This document shows, piece after piece, positions 26,137 to 38,805 of a DNA stretch of 64,000 nt. How positions within the stretch are numbered: position 1 is the first letter of the stretch; every line of letters begins with the position of its first letter. Position numbers and translations under genes: made by a program. Source of the stretch: Nemopilema nomurai (lineage: Eukaryota > Cnidaria > Scyphozoa > Rhizostomeae > Rhizostomatidae); contig ML133394.1 of NCBI GenBank assembly GCA_003864495.1, positions 2,818,183 to 2,882,182 on the forward strand. The letters are read 5' to 3'. The notes under the pieces were generated by a model, which did no database searches, had not been told where the DNA came from, and saw nothing but the letters and a program-made list of their open reading frames with translations.

Positions 26137-27484
26137 AGTTCTAGTTAGAATCTACAAAAATCTTCTGTTTTGCTTAAAGAAAGTATTTTCCGTTAATTTC
26201 AGTTGTTAACTGGTAAAATGTAAAGTCAGTTTCTAGTTTCTTATTTGAAACGAGTTATTTCGAACTTGTTGAGTTACCGAGCGACGTTCGAAGGCTGCTA
26301 TAGAGGTTTTGCTATTTGTTTTTAAAGATTAATGAATAACCTAGGTGTCTGTTGCATGATATCTCTAACTAAACAAAAGAAGGCACTAGTGTTGAATTTC
26401 TAAAAAAGATTTTCGGAAGTATTTCGAAAACCTTAACCGAACCTCTAGTGTCTTCCCAAGTGCCACAAATACTGAGTTTAACAAACGTCATAACAAATAT
26501 TCACACTTTAGAATGTCTTGTCCTGTTGCACTGTCTCTTACTGTTTCAATAAAATCCCACCAATATTTATAGGCATGCCACTGTTTTTGTCCAGGGCTAT
26601 GTTATTATGGATTTTCAAACGATATTCTTCTTTGACTATTAACCCCGTGTGCTGTATTTACGTTCATACAATTTACAGCTGGACATTTCGTTACATAGTA
26701 AGGTGAACCATCCATTGAGTTGTTTCTTTTCTATATTTCTGGATTGAGGATCGCACTGCTTCTGTGACCAATATTTGGCGCGTATTTCCTTCACAGCGTT
26801 TTGAAATGCTTGTCCTCAGAATGTTTGAGATTGTAGCAGTGACGTGAATTATGCTGAAACAGGGTACAAAGCGATATTTTTAAAAGTAGTATATTTTGAG
26901 GATTACTGATCTCTGTGAAACTTTTCGGATATTGAGATGCTTTGATCATCTCAGATATTATTGCGCATCACCAAAATCAAGAAAATTGAAAGAAAATCAA
27001 ATAGGACTTTCAGTTGGACACTCGAACAGGACACTGAGAAACATTTTACTCGTCCAGTCTTGTCCTTCAATTCTAAGGATTCGCTTTCACAGAAGATAAA
27101 AGATATCTGCAAGCGCATCGAATTACCACAGCGGGGCCGATGTGACAGGTGAATACCTCATTCTCCCCACCTTGGCACCTGACATCGCATGTATTCTATT
27201 GTCTTTCAACAAAAGAGATCTCGTGCTTTACCAACCAATCGTACGCTTTCTTCCATTTTTATTGTTCTTCGAACAATAGTACTCGTGTGGCTGTTCAAAT
27301 GAACCAATCCGCTTCCACGATTTTGCGCGGGCTCACTTTGCAACGGTTGCTGGTAATAACTTCAACAACAAAGGTGAACATGAGATTGGCCTAGAGGAAG
27401 TCGAACTAATTCTTGTAGTTTTGGCTTTGCTTTGGATCTGTCAGTTTTTTGGAAAACAGTAAGTGTACCTGATTCCCACCCAAG
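26137..27484. other. intergenic spacer (HECT ligase 3' UTR to lamin B receptor promoter)
   Basis: It includes a consensus AATAAA at 26548-26553 that probably ends the HECT ligase transcript. Three overlapping plus-strand open frames at 26896-27394 have no recognisable product. Confidence 0.5.
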
Positions 27485-30400
27485 ATGCCACGGAAAAATT
27501 TATTCGAGATTGGAAGTGAAATTTTTGCGAAATGGCCTGGAACGAGCATGTACTATCCTGGTACTGTGGTAGAAGAATATGACAAGTCAAATGACTCCTA
27601 CATGGTGAAATTCGAAAGCGAACCCGATCCTGTAGAGATTCTAGCTAAGAATATATCGGTATGATAATTTCTTTATCTTGATCTAAATTGTAGCCTTTTC
27701 TAAACGTTTCATTTGGCTCGGAATGAAAATGTTTCTCCATGCACAACGTTACTATGCGGTAGTAAAACCAACAACTTTACTCTTGCTGGTTACTATCAAC
27801 AAGCTGGTTTCAATACTTATTCACTAAAAAAACAAATAGGCACTGTTTTTGCATCAAAGCAAACAACTGCAGTAACTTTCTACACAAAAAATTCGTTCGA
27901 AAAATTTGACTACTCTACTTGGAGGTAAACTGCATCAATGGACAACTTACTTTCATAGTCCTCTAAACTGAAATCAAGAACCAACACATCAACCAAGAAA
28001 CCAAAGTAGTGAACTTTGATATACATTCAGTCTTGTACTACTACAATCCTTGAAGATATGCTCTTCAAAGCAAATGAAGCTTAAAGACTTCAGTGCAAAC
28101 AACATCAAGAAGAGTTCATGTTTGTTTTTTTACACGGTAGAAACCAAGTCAGGTAAGGTCATGGAGAAGCCGCTCTGCATCTCCTGCAAGGACTCCTGGA
28201 CGCAAAAGGAGGAGGAGATCAAGGTCTAAATCACCATCAAGATCTCAAAGTCAAAGGTCTCCTTCAAGGAGGTCTCCAAGTCGAAGGGCTAAATCACCAG
28301 CCATAGAAAAGAAGGAAAGCCCCCTGAAGGAGGAAATCAAAACAGAACAGGTATATATTTTGGTATAGTTTACAATTAAAGTGGAGGCATGTAGTAGTAA
28401 ACTTTAAAAACAAGAAAACTATTGATACACATTATTTAGCCAGCAGTTTCAAAACTTCTCTACTCTTCTCTGCCTTAACTGTCAAAATCCTAGGTAATAA
28501 AGTTTGATTCATGCCTTGATTGCTTTTTTGTTCATTTTCTATGTTTAAATGTTATATATAAAGATAAGTAAATGTATGCACGAGGATTTATGTATTTATG
28601 TCATGACATGGGTTTGGTGTTATGGAAAAACAGTAAGGATGTCAAGTCAACAAAGAAGTGATTAAGCGATTTGCATCCTCAATGTAGCTTAGAATGCTAC
28701 CAAATGCTCTGCCTATATAGCCATAACCTATTTATAATGGGGAATTTTACCAATGCACAAATTACACAAATAGGATGATGCTTTGACACAACAAACAAAA
28801 GTTGAAGATGAGGTGGAAGTTGTTATTTCTGAAAAAGAGAAACAAAGCCGCATGATCAAAGAAGAGCGCTCTGAAACTGTTGTAACAAGAAGAATGACGA
28901 GATCTGTAGCGAGGCTGCAAGAGAAAGAGGTAGTGGAGGCAGTAAAAGAAGAAGAGCCAACCGAGGAAAAGCAGGAAGAGAGTTGCCAGTGGCATTGCCA
29001 ATTGCTTGGGTTGTTATCGATAATTTCGATGCCATTGGCAACTTTGGCATTGGGCTTTGTTTGCAGTGACAAGCTGCAGGGATTCTCTTTTACCAAATGG
29101 CCAAAACTGCCACAGCCATACATGTTTTTGGATTGGAGGGTGTTCCTTGCTGTTGGTTTCTGGTTTGATCTTCAGTTTCTCCAAACAAAGATCCCACTTG
29201 GTCAGGTAACATTATTTGCCACTAATATCACATGCAATTCCATCATTCAAATAAGCAATGAAATTTCAATAACTACCAAACATGCTTCAATTAATCTGAA
29301 CAGTGTCCTCATTTTTATTCATAATGCACACCTGTGCATATGAAAATAACATGTTTTGAAGCAGTGCTGTAGTTTTGTTCAAAAACACACAAATGGAATA
29401 TAAACTTCTTTCCTTTTTCTGTAATTTGAAATTATCTTGATATATTGACATGTTTTTGTATGGATGTGCATATGCAGGCCTATTTCATCCTATCTACACC
29501 AGACTGTTTTGGTTCTCAAAAACGTCATATTTTAACAATATCAGTTTGACTTCTAGGTTGTAAAAACCACTGATGCAAAGGAAGGAAAACAGCTTTTATA
29601 TAGATGCAATGGTATGTTTTTCTCTCATTCAATGATCTTTTTATCCTATACAGTCGTAAACCTAGCAGTGACAAACATTTTCACAATGACAAGAAACAGA
29701 AAAACATAATTCTTGCCACCCACAAACTATTAGTTTCCTCCTTTTTCAAAAAAGTAGTCTTGGTCTTTTTTTACCTGATACAAATTTCTCTAGCAGAACA
29801 ATCAATAACTTTGTCTATCTATAATCACTCTTTTTATTGTTTGATAGGATTGGTCTCACTACTGCTGCTAGTAACACTTCTTGGTGTTGGTGTGTACACA
29901 AAGACAACATTCCTGGTTGCAGAACTGGTTGAAAAACACTTCTTAAGTATCGTTGCATCAGCTGTTTTTGTGTCATTTCTAACATCTCTTATGGTTGAAT
30001 TGCACACATCATTGGATTCAAAGTTTAAAGGTCAACGTAAGTATTCATAATATTACTGTAAACTACATTTAAAAGGAGTAATTGTTATATATCCAGATTA
30101 TATGCAAGATGAGAACGAATAATTATTAGATAAATTGCCAATAAGTTAGAATGTGTTCAAAAAACAAGATGATATTTTTATACATTATGGTTATAATACA
30201 ACTTAATTGGTTATATATATTATAGAAAGTTATTTAAGGTGTTGAATGAAAACTGGTTATTGCCTGGTATTCTACTTGCATTTGCGTAGTCTTGTTTTGG
30301 TCTACAAGGAATGATAACTGGACAATGTTTTCCATTTGTATGATTAGTATGAAAACATCCAATAGACAATTGATGAACATGTTTTTTCCATTTCAGGGCT

Positions 30401-32693
30401 ATCTCCTGCAAGCTTTTTTAATGGCAGAAAAGCCAACCCAAGTATATTCTCATTTGATATAAAGTTGTGTGCTTCAAAGGCATCATTTTTGTCATGGGTA
30501 TGTATAACTGCATTCTATTATACACAGTTTTTTAAATTGATGATAGCTTATATATATCATATGTATATATAATGTCTTTTTTATATTTGTAGCAATTTGC
30601 CATTTAATAACTATGAATAGAGTGATATCTGAGACAATTGAGCGAAAAAGGGTGTAAAGATAATTTCCATTCTATAATGATTTTAAAAAAGAATTACCTT
30701 CTACTCTTTCAAGATTAAAAGATTATAGCAAGATGACTGACTGTCTTTAATGCTCAAAACATTTTATACTGCAAACAACTGACAAAATTATATTTATCTG
30801 ATACTCATAAACCATTGTACAATGATGTCATTCTATCCTACCCAGATGGCACTGAACCTACTGTTTGTCGCAAAGCATTACTCTGATGTTAAAAATGACA
30901 TCAACTGTGCAGCTGTTGCTGTTGCCTTCTTCCAACTGGTTTACATGGCTGGTACATTTATTGTCCTTGAGGTATGATTGAGCATTTGAGCTAGTTCAGC
31001 AGATTTTTTTATGTTTGGTGTCCTTTCAAGTAACGAAACATTATAAAACTGAAACAGTTGTAGCAGGTCGCTGGCTACTGGTAAGTTCAAGCAGCTAGCT
31101 AGATGACATAATTCTTGTTTGCTGTTATGTAGGTCTTTTGTTCAGGTAATAAGTGGTTATAATGTGAATTGTGCTTTTTATGTCTCTATGACCTTTCGCA
31201 AAGTTTAGTTCTAGCCTAAGCAGTCAAACTGCCAGGAGCATATTACATTCTGTACTGTCTGTAGGGTTGTTTCTTCTTGGCTCAAATTCTGCCAGGCCCT
31301 AATGTTACCAAGCACAACTTGGATTAATTGTAATATGTTGAAGACTACAATTCAACACAGGGTTTTAATAAAAGAAATTAATATCTTTTGTAGGAGAATT
31401 TTGTGAAAAGCCCATTTTTTATGGAAACAGCTACAGGATTTGGCTTTCTACTGAGCACAATGGCTTTTGTACCTCTCTTTTACTCTATGCAAGTTCTGTA
31501 TTTGGTTAAGATGAAGCCCCAGTTGACACATACCATGTGGGCATTGGTAATTGCTCTTGAAGGTAGGTAAACTAAGATACAGCATGCTTCAATTTAATTT
31601 AAGCTCCATTTAATTGAGTTTCATTATATGTTTATCTGAAGAAATATTTTCTTGCATAGAAGATGATCATTATATGATAGATTGATTTGACCATTTTTCA
31701 GTCTGTGGTTATTACATATTCATCAAAGCAAACAGAGAGAAAGCCGAATTTAGAGCAGACCCCAAGAAAGCCATGAAGAGAGGTTTGTATGTTTCAAATT
31801 AACCCAACTTGCATGTCAAGTTGTGAAATTAACCAGTGAACAAAGAAGAGATTGATTTACCTAGTTGCAGTCACAAATATATTACCAATTACAACTCTCA
31901 ATCAGACACCAGACACAAATAGCATCATTCTTAGTGAAAGAATTAAGAAGATAGATAATAGCTGGATGAGTACATGTCTAAATGATTGTTCATATTTTAG
32001 ATTTGAAAGTCGTTTTCACACAAGACGGTAAAAACTTGCTTGCTGATGGCTGGTGGGGAAGACTGAGACACCCTAACTACTTTGGTGATATACTTATTGC
32101 TGTTTCTTGGGCAATTCCAGCGGGTAAGTCTGACTTTTCAATTAACAATTTCTTAATGAGGCCTATCCCTATTCTTTTTGGTACCAGAGACCCACCACCA
32201 TATGTAGAACATGATGATAATTTCTGTTTTTCGATGTATCAATGAATTGGAAATGTTGATGAACCAAGGCGAACGTCTTTCAAGAGAGAAGATTTGTTGA
32301 AAACGGTGTTAACTTTGTATTTATAGCGTTAACCTTACGACCGAATGATAAAAGATTTGTTAAGTTCCATTTGAACAAAGTTTCTCGATTTGACTCAGTA
32401 AATATCAAAAGATGTATAGCATTTAAATGATGAGTTTAACTTCAAAATGTTTCTAAGAATACGCTCTGGTTAAACGCTCTCATGGATAAGTTGACTGAAG
32501 AGCTGTATTTCTGATGATCTTCTAAATCGCAGGCTGCAGCAACATTTTGCCCTGGCTATACCCAATCGCTTTGGTGGGGCTGCTTGTTTTTCTTGCCAAG
32601 GAGGATGACAAGCGCTGCGCAAAGAAGTACGGACTCAGCTGGGACGAGTACAAGAATCGAGTCAAATACGTCATCTTCCCGTACGTTTATTAA
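27485..32693 (+). CDS. LBR: lamin B receptor (Tudor domain + sterol C14-reductase)
   Basis: LBR is an inner nuclear membrane protein that binds lamin B and heterochromatin; its membrane part is a delta-14 sterol reductase. Eleven exons: 27485-27658, 28141-28350, 28774-29205, 29557-29611, 29848-30036, 30397-30497, 30846-30971, 31394-31562, 31702-31782, 32001-32123 and 32533-32693. They total exactly 607 codons including the stop (human about 615 aa). Residues 1-58 are the Tudor domain (KWPGTSMYYPGTVVEEYD, YMVKFES). Exon 2 is an Arg/Ser-rich hinge (RSPSRRSPSRRAKSP). Membrane segments start near residue 185 and cover exons 3-11. The reductase signatures are intact: RKANPSIFSFDIK, TGFGFLLSTMAFVPLFYS, GWWGRLRHPNYFGDI (cofactor-binding region) and the C-terminal VKYVIFPYVY. 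Splice phases agree at every junction. AATAAA near 32804. Confidence 0.95.
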
Positions 32694-33973
32694 ACTTCGC
32701 TGATTGAGAAGCGAGCTACGAGTTTTGAAGCATACACGGTCGATTGTCAATAGTTTGATAAACATCAATGGATGTATTGCATTTTGTTCACCGAAGCAGG
32801 GAAATAAAAAGAAAGTGGTGCTTCGTTTGTGGGTGCCTTGGACAGATGGAAAGCTATCTGAAGAGCTAGTTTAGTCGCTGTTGGACTGGTTGTATATTGA
32901 TGTGAGGGGTTATACTATCAATTGTCTGCTGCAATTGTATCAGCAGACGAGACTTTAATATATGTTCATATGATTGTGAATTAAAGTATTTTATTGTATA
33001 TTCACTGTTTTAGAGGTACAAGTTATTTCTAGACGAGCGCATAGAGCCAATTATTTGCTTCTAGTGGCAAAGAAATCGCTCAAAGTGCAGTTCCTCGATT
33101 CGTAAGCGCTGTCCGGTCGCATTTTGGAAAGCTGAATATTTTGACTAAAGAAACTGTTTCTGTCCGGTTTTCTAAGGAAAACCACCCCTCACAACAGGAT
33201 TCATCATTTGGTATAGATACCGTAATCTAATCGGTGTTATGGAAACCATTTAGTTTTTTCCCGGAGAACAGGGCGCAGAACAACCCAGTCCTTCATGGGA
33301 GCTCTTGCGACGAGTCTTTTTATTTCAACTTGAAGAGTCTGCGTTATTTTTCATCTATTTTAACATCATACTCGATCTTTGTGTGTATATACCTTGCCTG
33401 TGTAACTGTACTGCACGGTTCTTAAGAAATTGTCTAGACGCTGTACCGCTCTGTATTTCTCTCGTCACCACTCTTTCGGCGATTCCGATGAGTAACCGGC
33501 TTTGCCACGGTTTAAAGAGAAAAAACAGTGGAAAAAGAAAGAATAAGAACTGCTGAGCTTAACCATTCCATTTTCAAATTCATTTTGTCTCTGTATACCT
33601 AGCAATTCGATGCCGTTGTTTCTGAACATTGAACCGTTTAAATCACAAGAACAGTTAACCGTTTAGGCAAATCCAGAACACCGGTATAGTCCCTGATTGC
33701 GAGAACACTTATTAAAATTGCTTAACAAAAAATACAGCTTCGAAATTAAAAGTCATGTTTATCATACGTCATTTGCTTCGACAAAACATAATTTATACTG
33801 CACAGCTGCATTCCAGTTTAAATACCTGTTTAAATTGTCTTGCTCAGTAACTCGGAGCCACCACCAGGCCTTTAAGCCCAAAGAAGCATTACTTTGAACA
33901 AACCTCTGAATTATCTTTGAATTCACAAGAAATGCGCTCCCCGTTGTGAATGGGCGCCTCTTCAAGGCTGGAT
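32694..33973. other. convergent 3' region of LBR and TBCB
   Basis: LBR (+) and TBCB (-) end here tail to tail. A plus-strand AATAAA near 32804 can serve LBR; TTTATT near 33318 gives a minus-strand AATAAA for TBCB. Overlapping open frames at 33234-33556 and 33697-33897 show no family feature. Confidence 0.5.
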
Positions 33974-36900
33974 CTAAATTTCGTCATCCTCGAATGTTTC
34001 CTCTGGAAAATCACCAGTAGTCACCTGACTTGGACGGACGAAGCCACCATACTTTGGAGGACAGTCAAAGTATCGGTTTCCTTGCACGCTGAAACAAAAA
34101 ATCACGAGATGTAGAAAATGAAATGTCGTTACATAGAGGGTACTGACAGTTTATATAATACGTTCTTAATTATCATCCAACACTGTTATTTATGTTATTT
34201 GTAAAACGGATGTTAGTTTCGTGTGTACTGATAAAATAAGGCGATTGACATTCGGTTATGTACAAAAATAAGAGAAATAATTTCGTCTTCATAAAAGCGT
34301 TCAGATTGCTTCAGGCATAAAGGAGGTTCAGGAAACTGCATTCCGATATGGATATTTGCACACAACAACTCTTTGGATATAATTATGAAGTGTAACTTTT
34401 TGGTACGAAGAAAGAAAGATTAAAGAAAGAAAGACAAGACCACTTGAGCTGCCTAATAAACTCTTTTGCTGCCTTACCTGCCGTCATTCTTGCCAACAGG
34501 TTCATCATACTTGATCCCTACCCAAACCCCTGGCTTGAACTCTGTAAACCCTACACGAGAAATTAGATGATTACTTGCATTTCTATGAATATACTACTTT
34601 CAAAGATTTATCGGAAGCCAAAAAGCGATCTTGAGATTCTATGAACTTACTTTACCTTGACTTTAAGCTAGGTTTACATGGAATCACCTTGGCTCTTCAA
34701 CTCGCAAAAAAGCTAAACAGCTACCACCTGAGTTCTTTCTTCGTGAAACAGCATTGCATAGTCTAACATACTATGTCTCGGGGGGTTATTTCAATATAAA
34801 TGCCAGAGGAAAGTCTTTGGTGACCAATAGCTCCGCGAAACGTTGTCATCAAGAATCATTCTACTAACACTAAAGACTTCTTAATTAGATGGGACAAAAA
34901 TCTAGTACGAACCATGTATCGTCAAAAACAACTATATGCTCTTTACACGGCAAAAAGCAATTAGAATGTACTGGAAGTTGTCTGAAAGCAATGTGGCAAT
35001 CTGGGCTCCTTTGGGACATTCCAAATGCATTTGCAAGTTAGTAGCAATACATGATTACTTTTATCGTCGAGCTATTTCTGGTTACAAATTTGTGATTTAC
35101 ATAACAGACGTTTCCACTTAACAGAGAAAACCACTGTCAAAGCAACACTTACCTACATACATGACTGTCCCTCTTTTGACTGGATGTTTTGCTACAGTGA
35201 CTTCACAGCGAGCTCCTTTTTTTATCGATTTACTTTTGGCTTCTTCTTCTAATTCTTTCTGGTTTGCCCTTTCTTCTGCATCTTTTGCATCCTCAGAATA
35301 TTTTCCAAGCTTCTTTTGTTTCAGAAAGTTCCTCACTGAATCTGCAATCAATAAAAACAAAGAAACACTGAACTAGGGATTCTAATTCATGTTCTTCGGG
35401 CGATAAGTTAAAACTTTATTCAACTTGAGTAAACTTATAGAAACATGGAAAAATGGAACAAATAAACTTTTTTGCGTGGTGCCATTTTGTGTTTGACTTT
35501 AAGGCTTTCCTTCATTTCTACATTTTTCAAGTTAGGTTTCCTTATTCACTGAAGTAAAAAGGGTCCATTGCACCCCTGGATGCCAAACCTAAATGCTTTC
35601 CATACCAAAGATGATGAGTAACATACTGTAAAATCAACTTGGACAAGTGCATAGCGACTTAACAGCAACACTGAAAAGAGTTAGCAAGCTGTGGTTCATA
35701 TTAGTGATAGCGCCACTAAAACTCCACCAAGAACAACCTGCCCCAAGTGATCATTCTTTCAACTTTTCTATTAGATGTTTCCAGATGAAAAAACTAAAAA
35801 TCATAATTTGGCACCTGTCTTTTTGTCATATTCTTCACTTGTTATCTCAAACTTTTCCACTTTAGATAGGTCATCAAATTCACCAACTTTTCTGCTTGGA
35901 TTCTTATCTATTACCTGTTCAAAAAGACATAGGTCTGTCATGAAAGTAGTCAAATTTTGTCGAACTATGATGAATGCTAATACATATAAGAGCTGATTTT
36001 CAAAGATTTAAGCTTAATGTTCTCTACCAGTCTCAACTAATTATTATTTCAAAATTACAGGAATTTATGATAATATCAACAATAATTGTTGTTGCTTAAA
36101 TCCTTGAAGTTTTACAATGCAGATATTTTTAATATGGTCGAAGGGACATGCAGAAAACAACCATTTTTAATAAAGATGTGTTTGATTTGGGCTGTGTATG
36201 ATATACACAGGTAAAGAATAGTGGTTTTAAGCTACTTGCAGTGGCAGACTTGTTCAGATTCTTCAGCCAGAATTTTACGGGGGTTTGGTGGGTGCTGCCA
36301 GAATAAATGATGGGTGTGGTCAAAATGACACACTTCATTTTCATCAATGGACTTTTCACTAACGAGTCATTCCGTGTCAATTCAAAAAGAAATGAAAAAA
36401 TTCCATTATGGCATTTTGGCAGTATCAAAAATGTTTTTTAGCATAAAACTAATGTATTTTCAAACAAAGCCCAGATTCTGACCACATATTTGAACTCTAC
36501 AGCCTTGGTTACATCTAGTCACCAAATTTCAGCAGGTTATGACAAAAATTCATAACACAGTTACCATTTGAACAATCACCCCAAAGAAATTTTAAGTTTA
36601 AACGGCGAAAACCTAGTAAACTTCAAATGCCCATATATCAATACATAAATAACAGTAATAGGCTTCTGTTGGTCAGCAAAATTGTCTTCTTTAGGTTACA
36701 TGACATTGCAAAAGGTGCAGAAACACTTTTGGTGCACTACCAATGGACAGGAGTGACTTTTTGCCCAATAATTTCAATTTCATAAAAAAACTTACATGTA
36801 TTCTCATTCCATCTTCAATATTGTATGAATCCAATGTCATATCATCATTATCCAATGTGAAGACCAATTTATCATTCTTATCATAGACTTCAAGGTACAT

Positions 36901-37646
36901 AAACTGAGAGGTAGCTCCTGTTATAAGCTCTAAGTTTCCCTGAAAGAAGGAAAATCATCCTTACACACAACAAAGAAATAATCAAAGAACCTTCATGCAT
37001 TGGCACTGTAAATTTCTGTATTTGCCACTGAACAAGAAAATGTTTTTTGGAATGTTAATTTTTTGAATTAGGTGTCTAACTAACTAAAGATCAAATCAAT
37101 GGAAACCGTTATGCAACAAAAACTGTCATTTAGTTTCACTTTTTGATAGGTTCATATAGAGAAAGCAAGAGATAATATCACTGGGTATGAAAAATTTCCA
37201 AAGATAGACTTGCAATAATGTAGAATTAAAACCTAAGGATTCCTGGATATAGGATATAAAATTGCTACACCCATACATTGGAATGAAAATCAACATACTC
37301 TTGAAAATTTTGCAAATTTTCTGAAGGATCTGAAGATTATAGTGTTAGGATTAGCATACGTAGAAGTTGAAATTCTGCTTTATAACAGCAAGAGCATCTA
37401 GAGAAAGATTTATGAAGTTACGGGTGGATGAAATGGCTTTCACATTGGGGATTTATGAACAAATTTAAAAAGCTTACTTTTTGTCAACAAATGGTTGAAT
37501 GATGCAAACAAATATTCATTATTCAAAGTTAAATGCAATTACTACTTTACCTTCAAAGCATAGACTGTAGAATTTGTTTTGAATCGTCTTTCTGCTCCAA
37601 AACTTGAAACATTGCTTGTTATTCTAAGATTCACGACGGATGCCAT
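33974..37646 (-). CDS. TBCB: tubulin-folding cofactor B
   Basis: A cytosolic chaperone that handles alpha-tubulin after CCT release and, with TBCE, dissociates tubulin dimers. Six exons: 37646-37551, 36939-36796, 35914-35815, 35341-35153, 34550-34478 and 34088-33974, exactly 239 codons including the stop (human 244 aa). Residues 1-80 form the ubiquitin-like domain ([31 protein letters not shown]). Then come [15 protein letters not shown], a charged coiled coil ([19 protein letters not shown]), and a CAP-Gly domain from about residue 150 with [40 protein letters not shown] and [19 protein letters not shown]. The C-terminus ends in DDEI, close to the DEI tail that binds tubulin. Phases agree at all junctions and the start is the first in-frame ATG. 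Confidence 0.95.
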
Positions 37647-38307
37647 TTTCTGCGGAAGAATGCATTACTTTTTATTGTGTATTGTATACCTATCTCCATA
37701 TACATATCAAGTCTGTAATAAACAGGCTTCAACACATTTAATCTATTTCATCTTCATAAAAAAGGTGAAATATATACTTTTGATCGTAAAAAAAATTTAC
37801 CAAATCGGTCGGCTTCAGATATTGAGTACACGAGGTAGGCCTGAAGATATCGACACGCCCTCTTTATCAAGTGTTAACTGGTCATTTATCTACATTCAAA
37901 TGACATAGGCAAAAAGATAAAGGCCGTAATTATTAATCATTCTTAAAACACCACCCTGACCTGTTATCTTGCGTCTGTAACTTTCCCGCTGTTCCTTCGA
38001 AATTGCTGCCAAGGCCAAACAACAAACAATATAGGGCCTCGTATGCGATACGAAATTGAAATAGAGAGCCTGCGCCTCAGAATTTTTGTGTCAACTTAAA
38101 AACGAAAATATACACATTGTTCGCGTTTTCCCCTTGCAGGAAGGGCGTAGGAGGCATCTTGAAAGGGGGTTGATCAAAATAGGGGCATATAAAAATTCCC
38201 ATTAGTTGGGAGGGGCACTTGTGGATCATATTCTTATGACCTGCCAAAAAATAAGGGGGGGGGGCATGGCCCCTCTAGCCCCCTGGTTTCTACATCACCA
38301 CTTGCAG
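37647..38307. other. TBCB upstream region with G-rich repeat remnant
   Basis: It contains the TBCB 5' flank. At about 38140-38285 is a MITE-like block (AGGGGGTTGATC, AGTTGGGAGGGGCAC, a G10 run at 38258-38267 and CTAGCCCCCTGG). No exon could be supported before 38308. Confidence 0.4.
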
Positions 38308-38805
38308 GCGCTCTTGCTCGCGAAGATATTTCATTCAATGAAGAAAAGTCCGTCGCAAAAACATTTCTGGGACTAAATAGAAGGAATGATAAAGGAGTTA
38401 ATGCAGCAGTTTTGAAAGGCGAGGAAAGCGGACAAATTCAAATCTCCGTGAAGCATTGTAAAAGGGGACTATATATCAAGGAATGGGTCTGGTACCCAGA
38501 GTACGTCATCTGCAGCTTCTACTGTCAAATCTTCGAAATTTCCCTTTTTAAGTGTTACAATTCTAAATATCATTCCGTTGCATTTTATTTGGTAATTTTA
38601 TTGAAACCGCGGTTTGTATTGTTCTCACCCAATCAGTTTTCATACTTGGGCTGATCGGTGTTTTACGGCTTTACTTCAAGCAAAAGTAAATGGTAAAAAG
38701 CATGTGTGTAAATCCCAGTTGGTCTACGCCCACTATTTCGCCATAACTAGTTTCCGTAATGCTAAACACGGCTTCGAAATGATAAACCGGCTCAATTTCA
38801 AATAA
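38308..38805 (+). CDS. two candidate terminal exons of an unrecognised gene
   Basis: Product not recognised. Exon A (38308-38500) follows a good acceptor (ACCACTTGCAG) and ends at a GTACGT donor. Exon B (38637-38805) follows CACCCAATCAG and runs to a TAA. Entering A in phase 1 gives an open frame; A exits in phase 2 and B is open only when entered in phase 2, so the 136-nt intron keeps the frame. The joined peptide of about 120 aa contains KSVAKTFLGLNRRN, IQISVKHCKRGLYIKEWVW, ALLQAKVNGKKHVCKSQL and YAHYFAITSFRNAKHGF. Three Cys and many Lys/Arg are visible; there is no membrane segment. No ATG occurs in exon A, so a 5' exon would have to lie upstream; none was identified. It could be a gene remnant. 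Confidence 0.35.

Noticed and set aside
28728..29123. Minus-strand ORFs opposite LBR exon 3
   Set aside because: They are antisense to a well-conserved LBR exon and lack any family feature.
33234..33556. Overlapping plus-strand ORFs after LBR
   Set aside because: They lie in the convergent 3' UTR region and show no coding signature.
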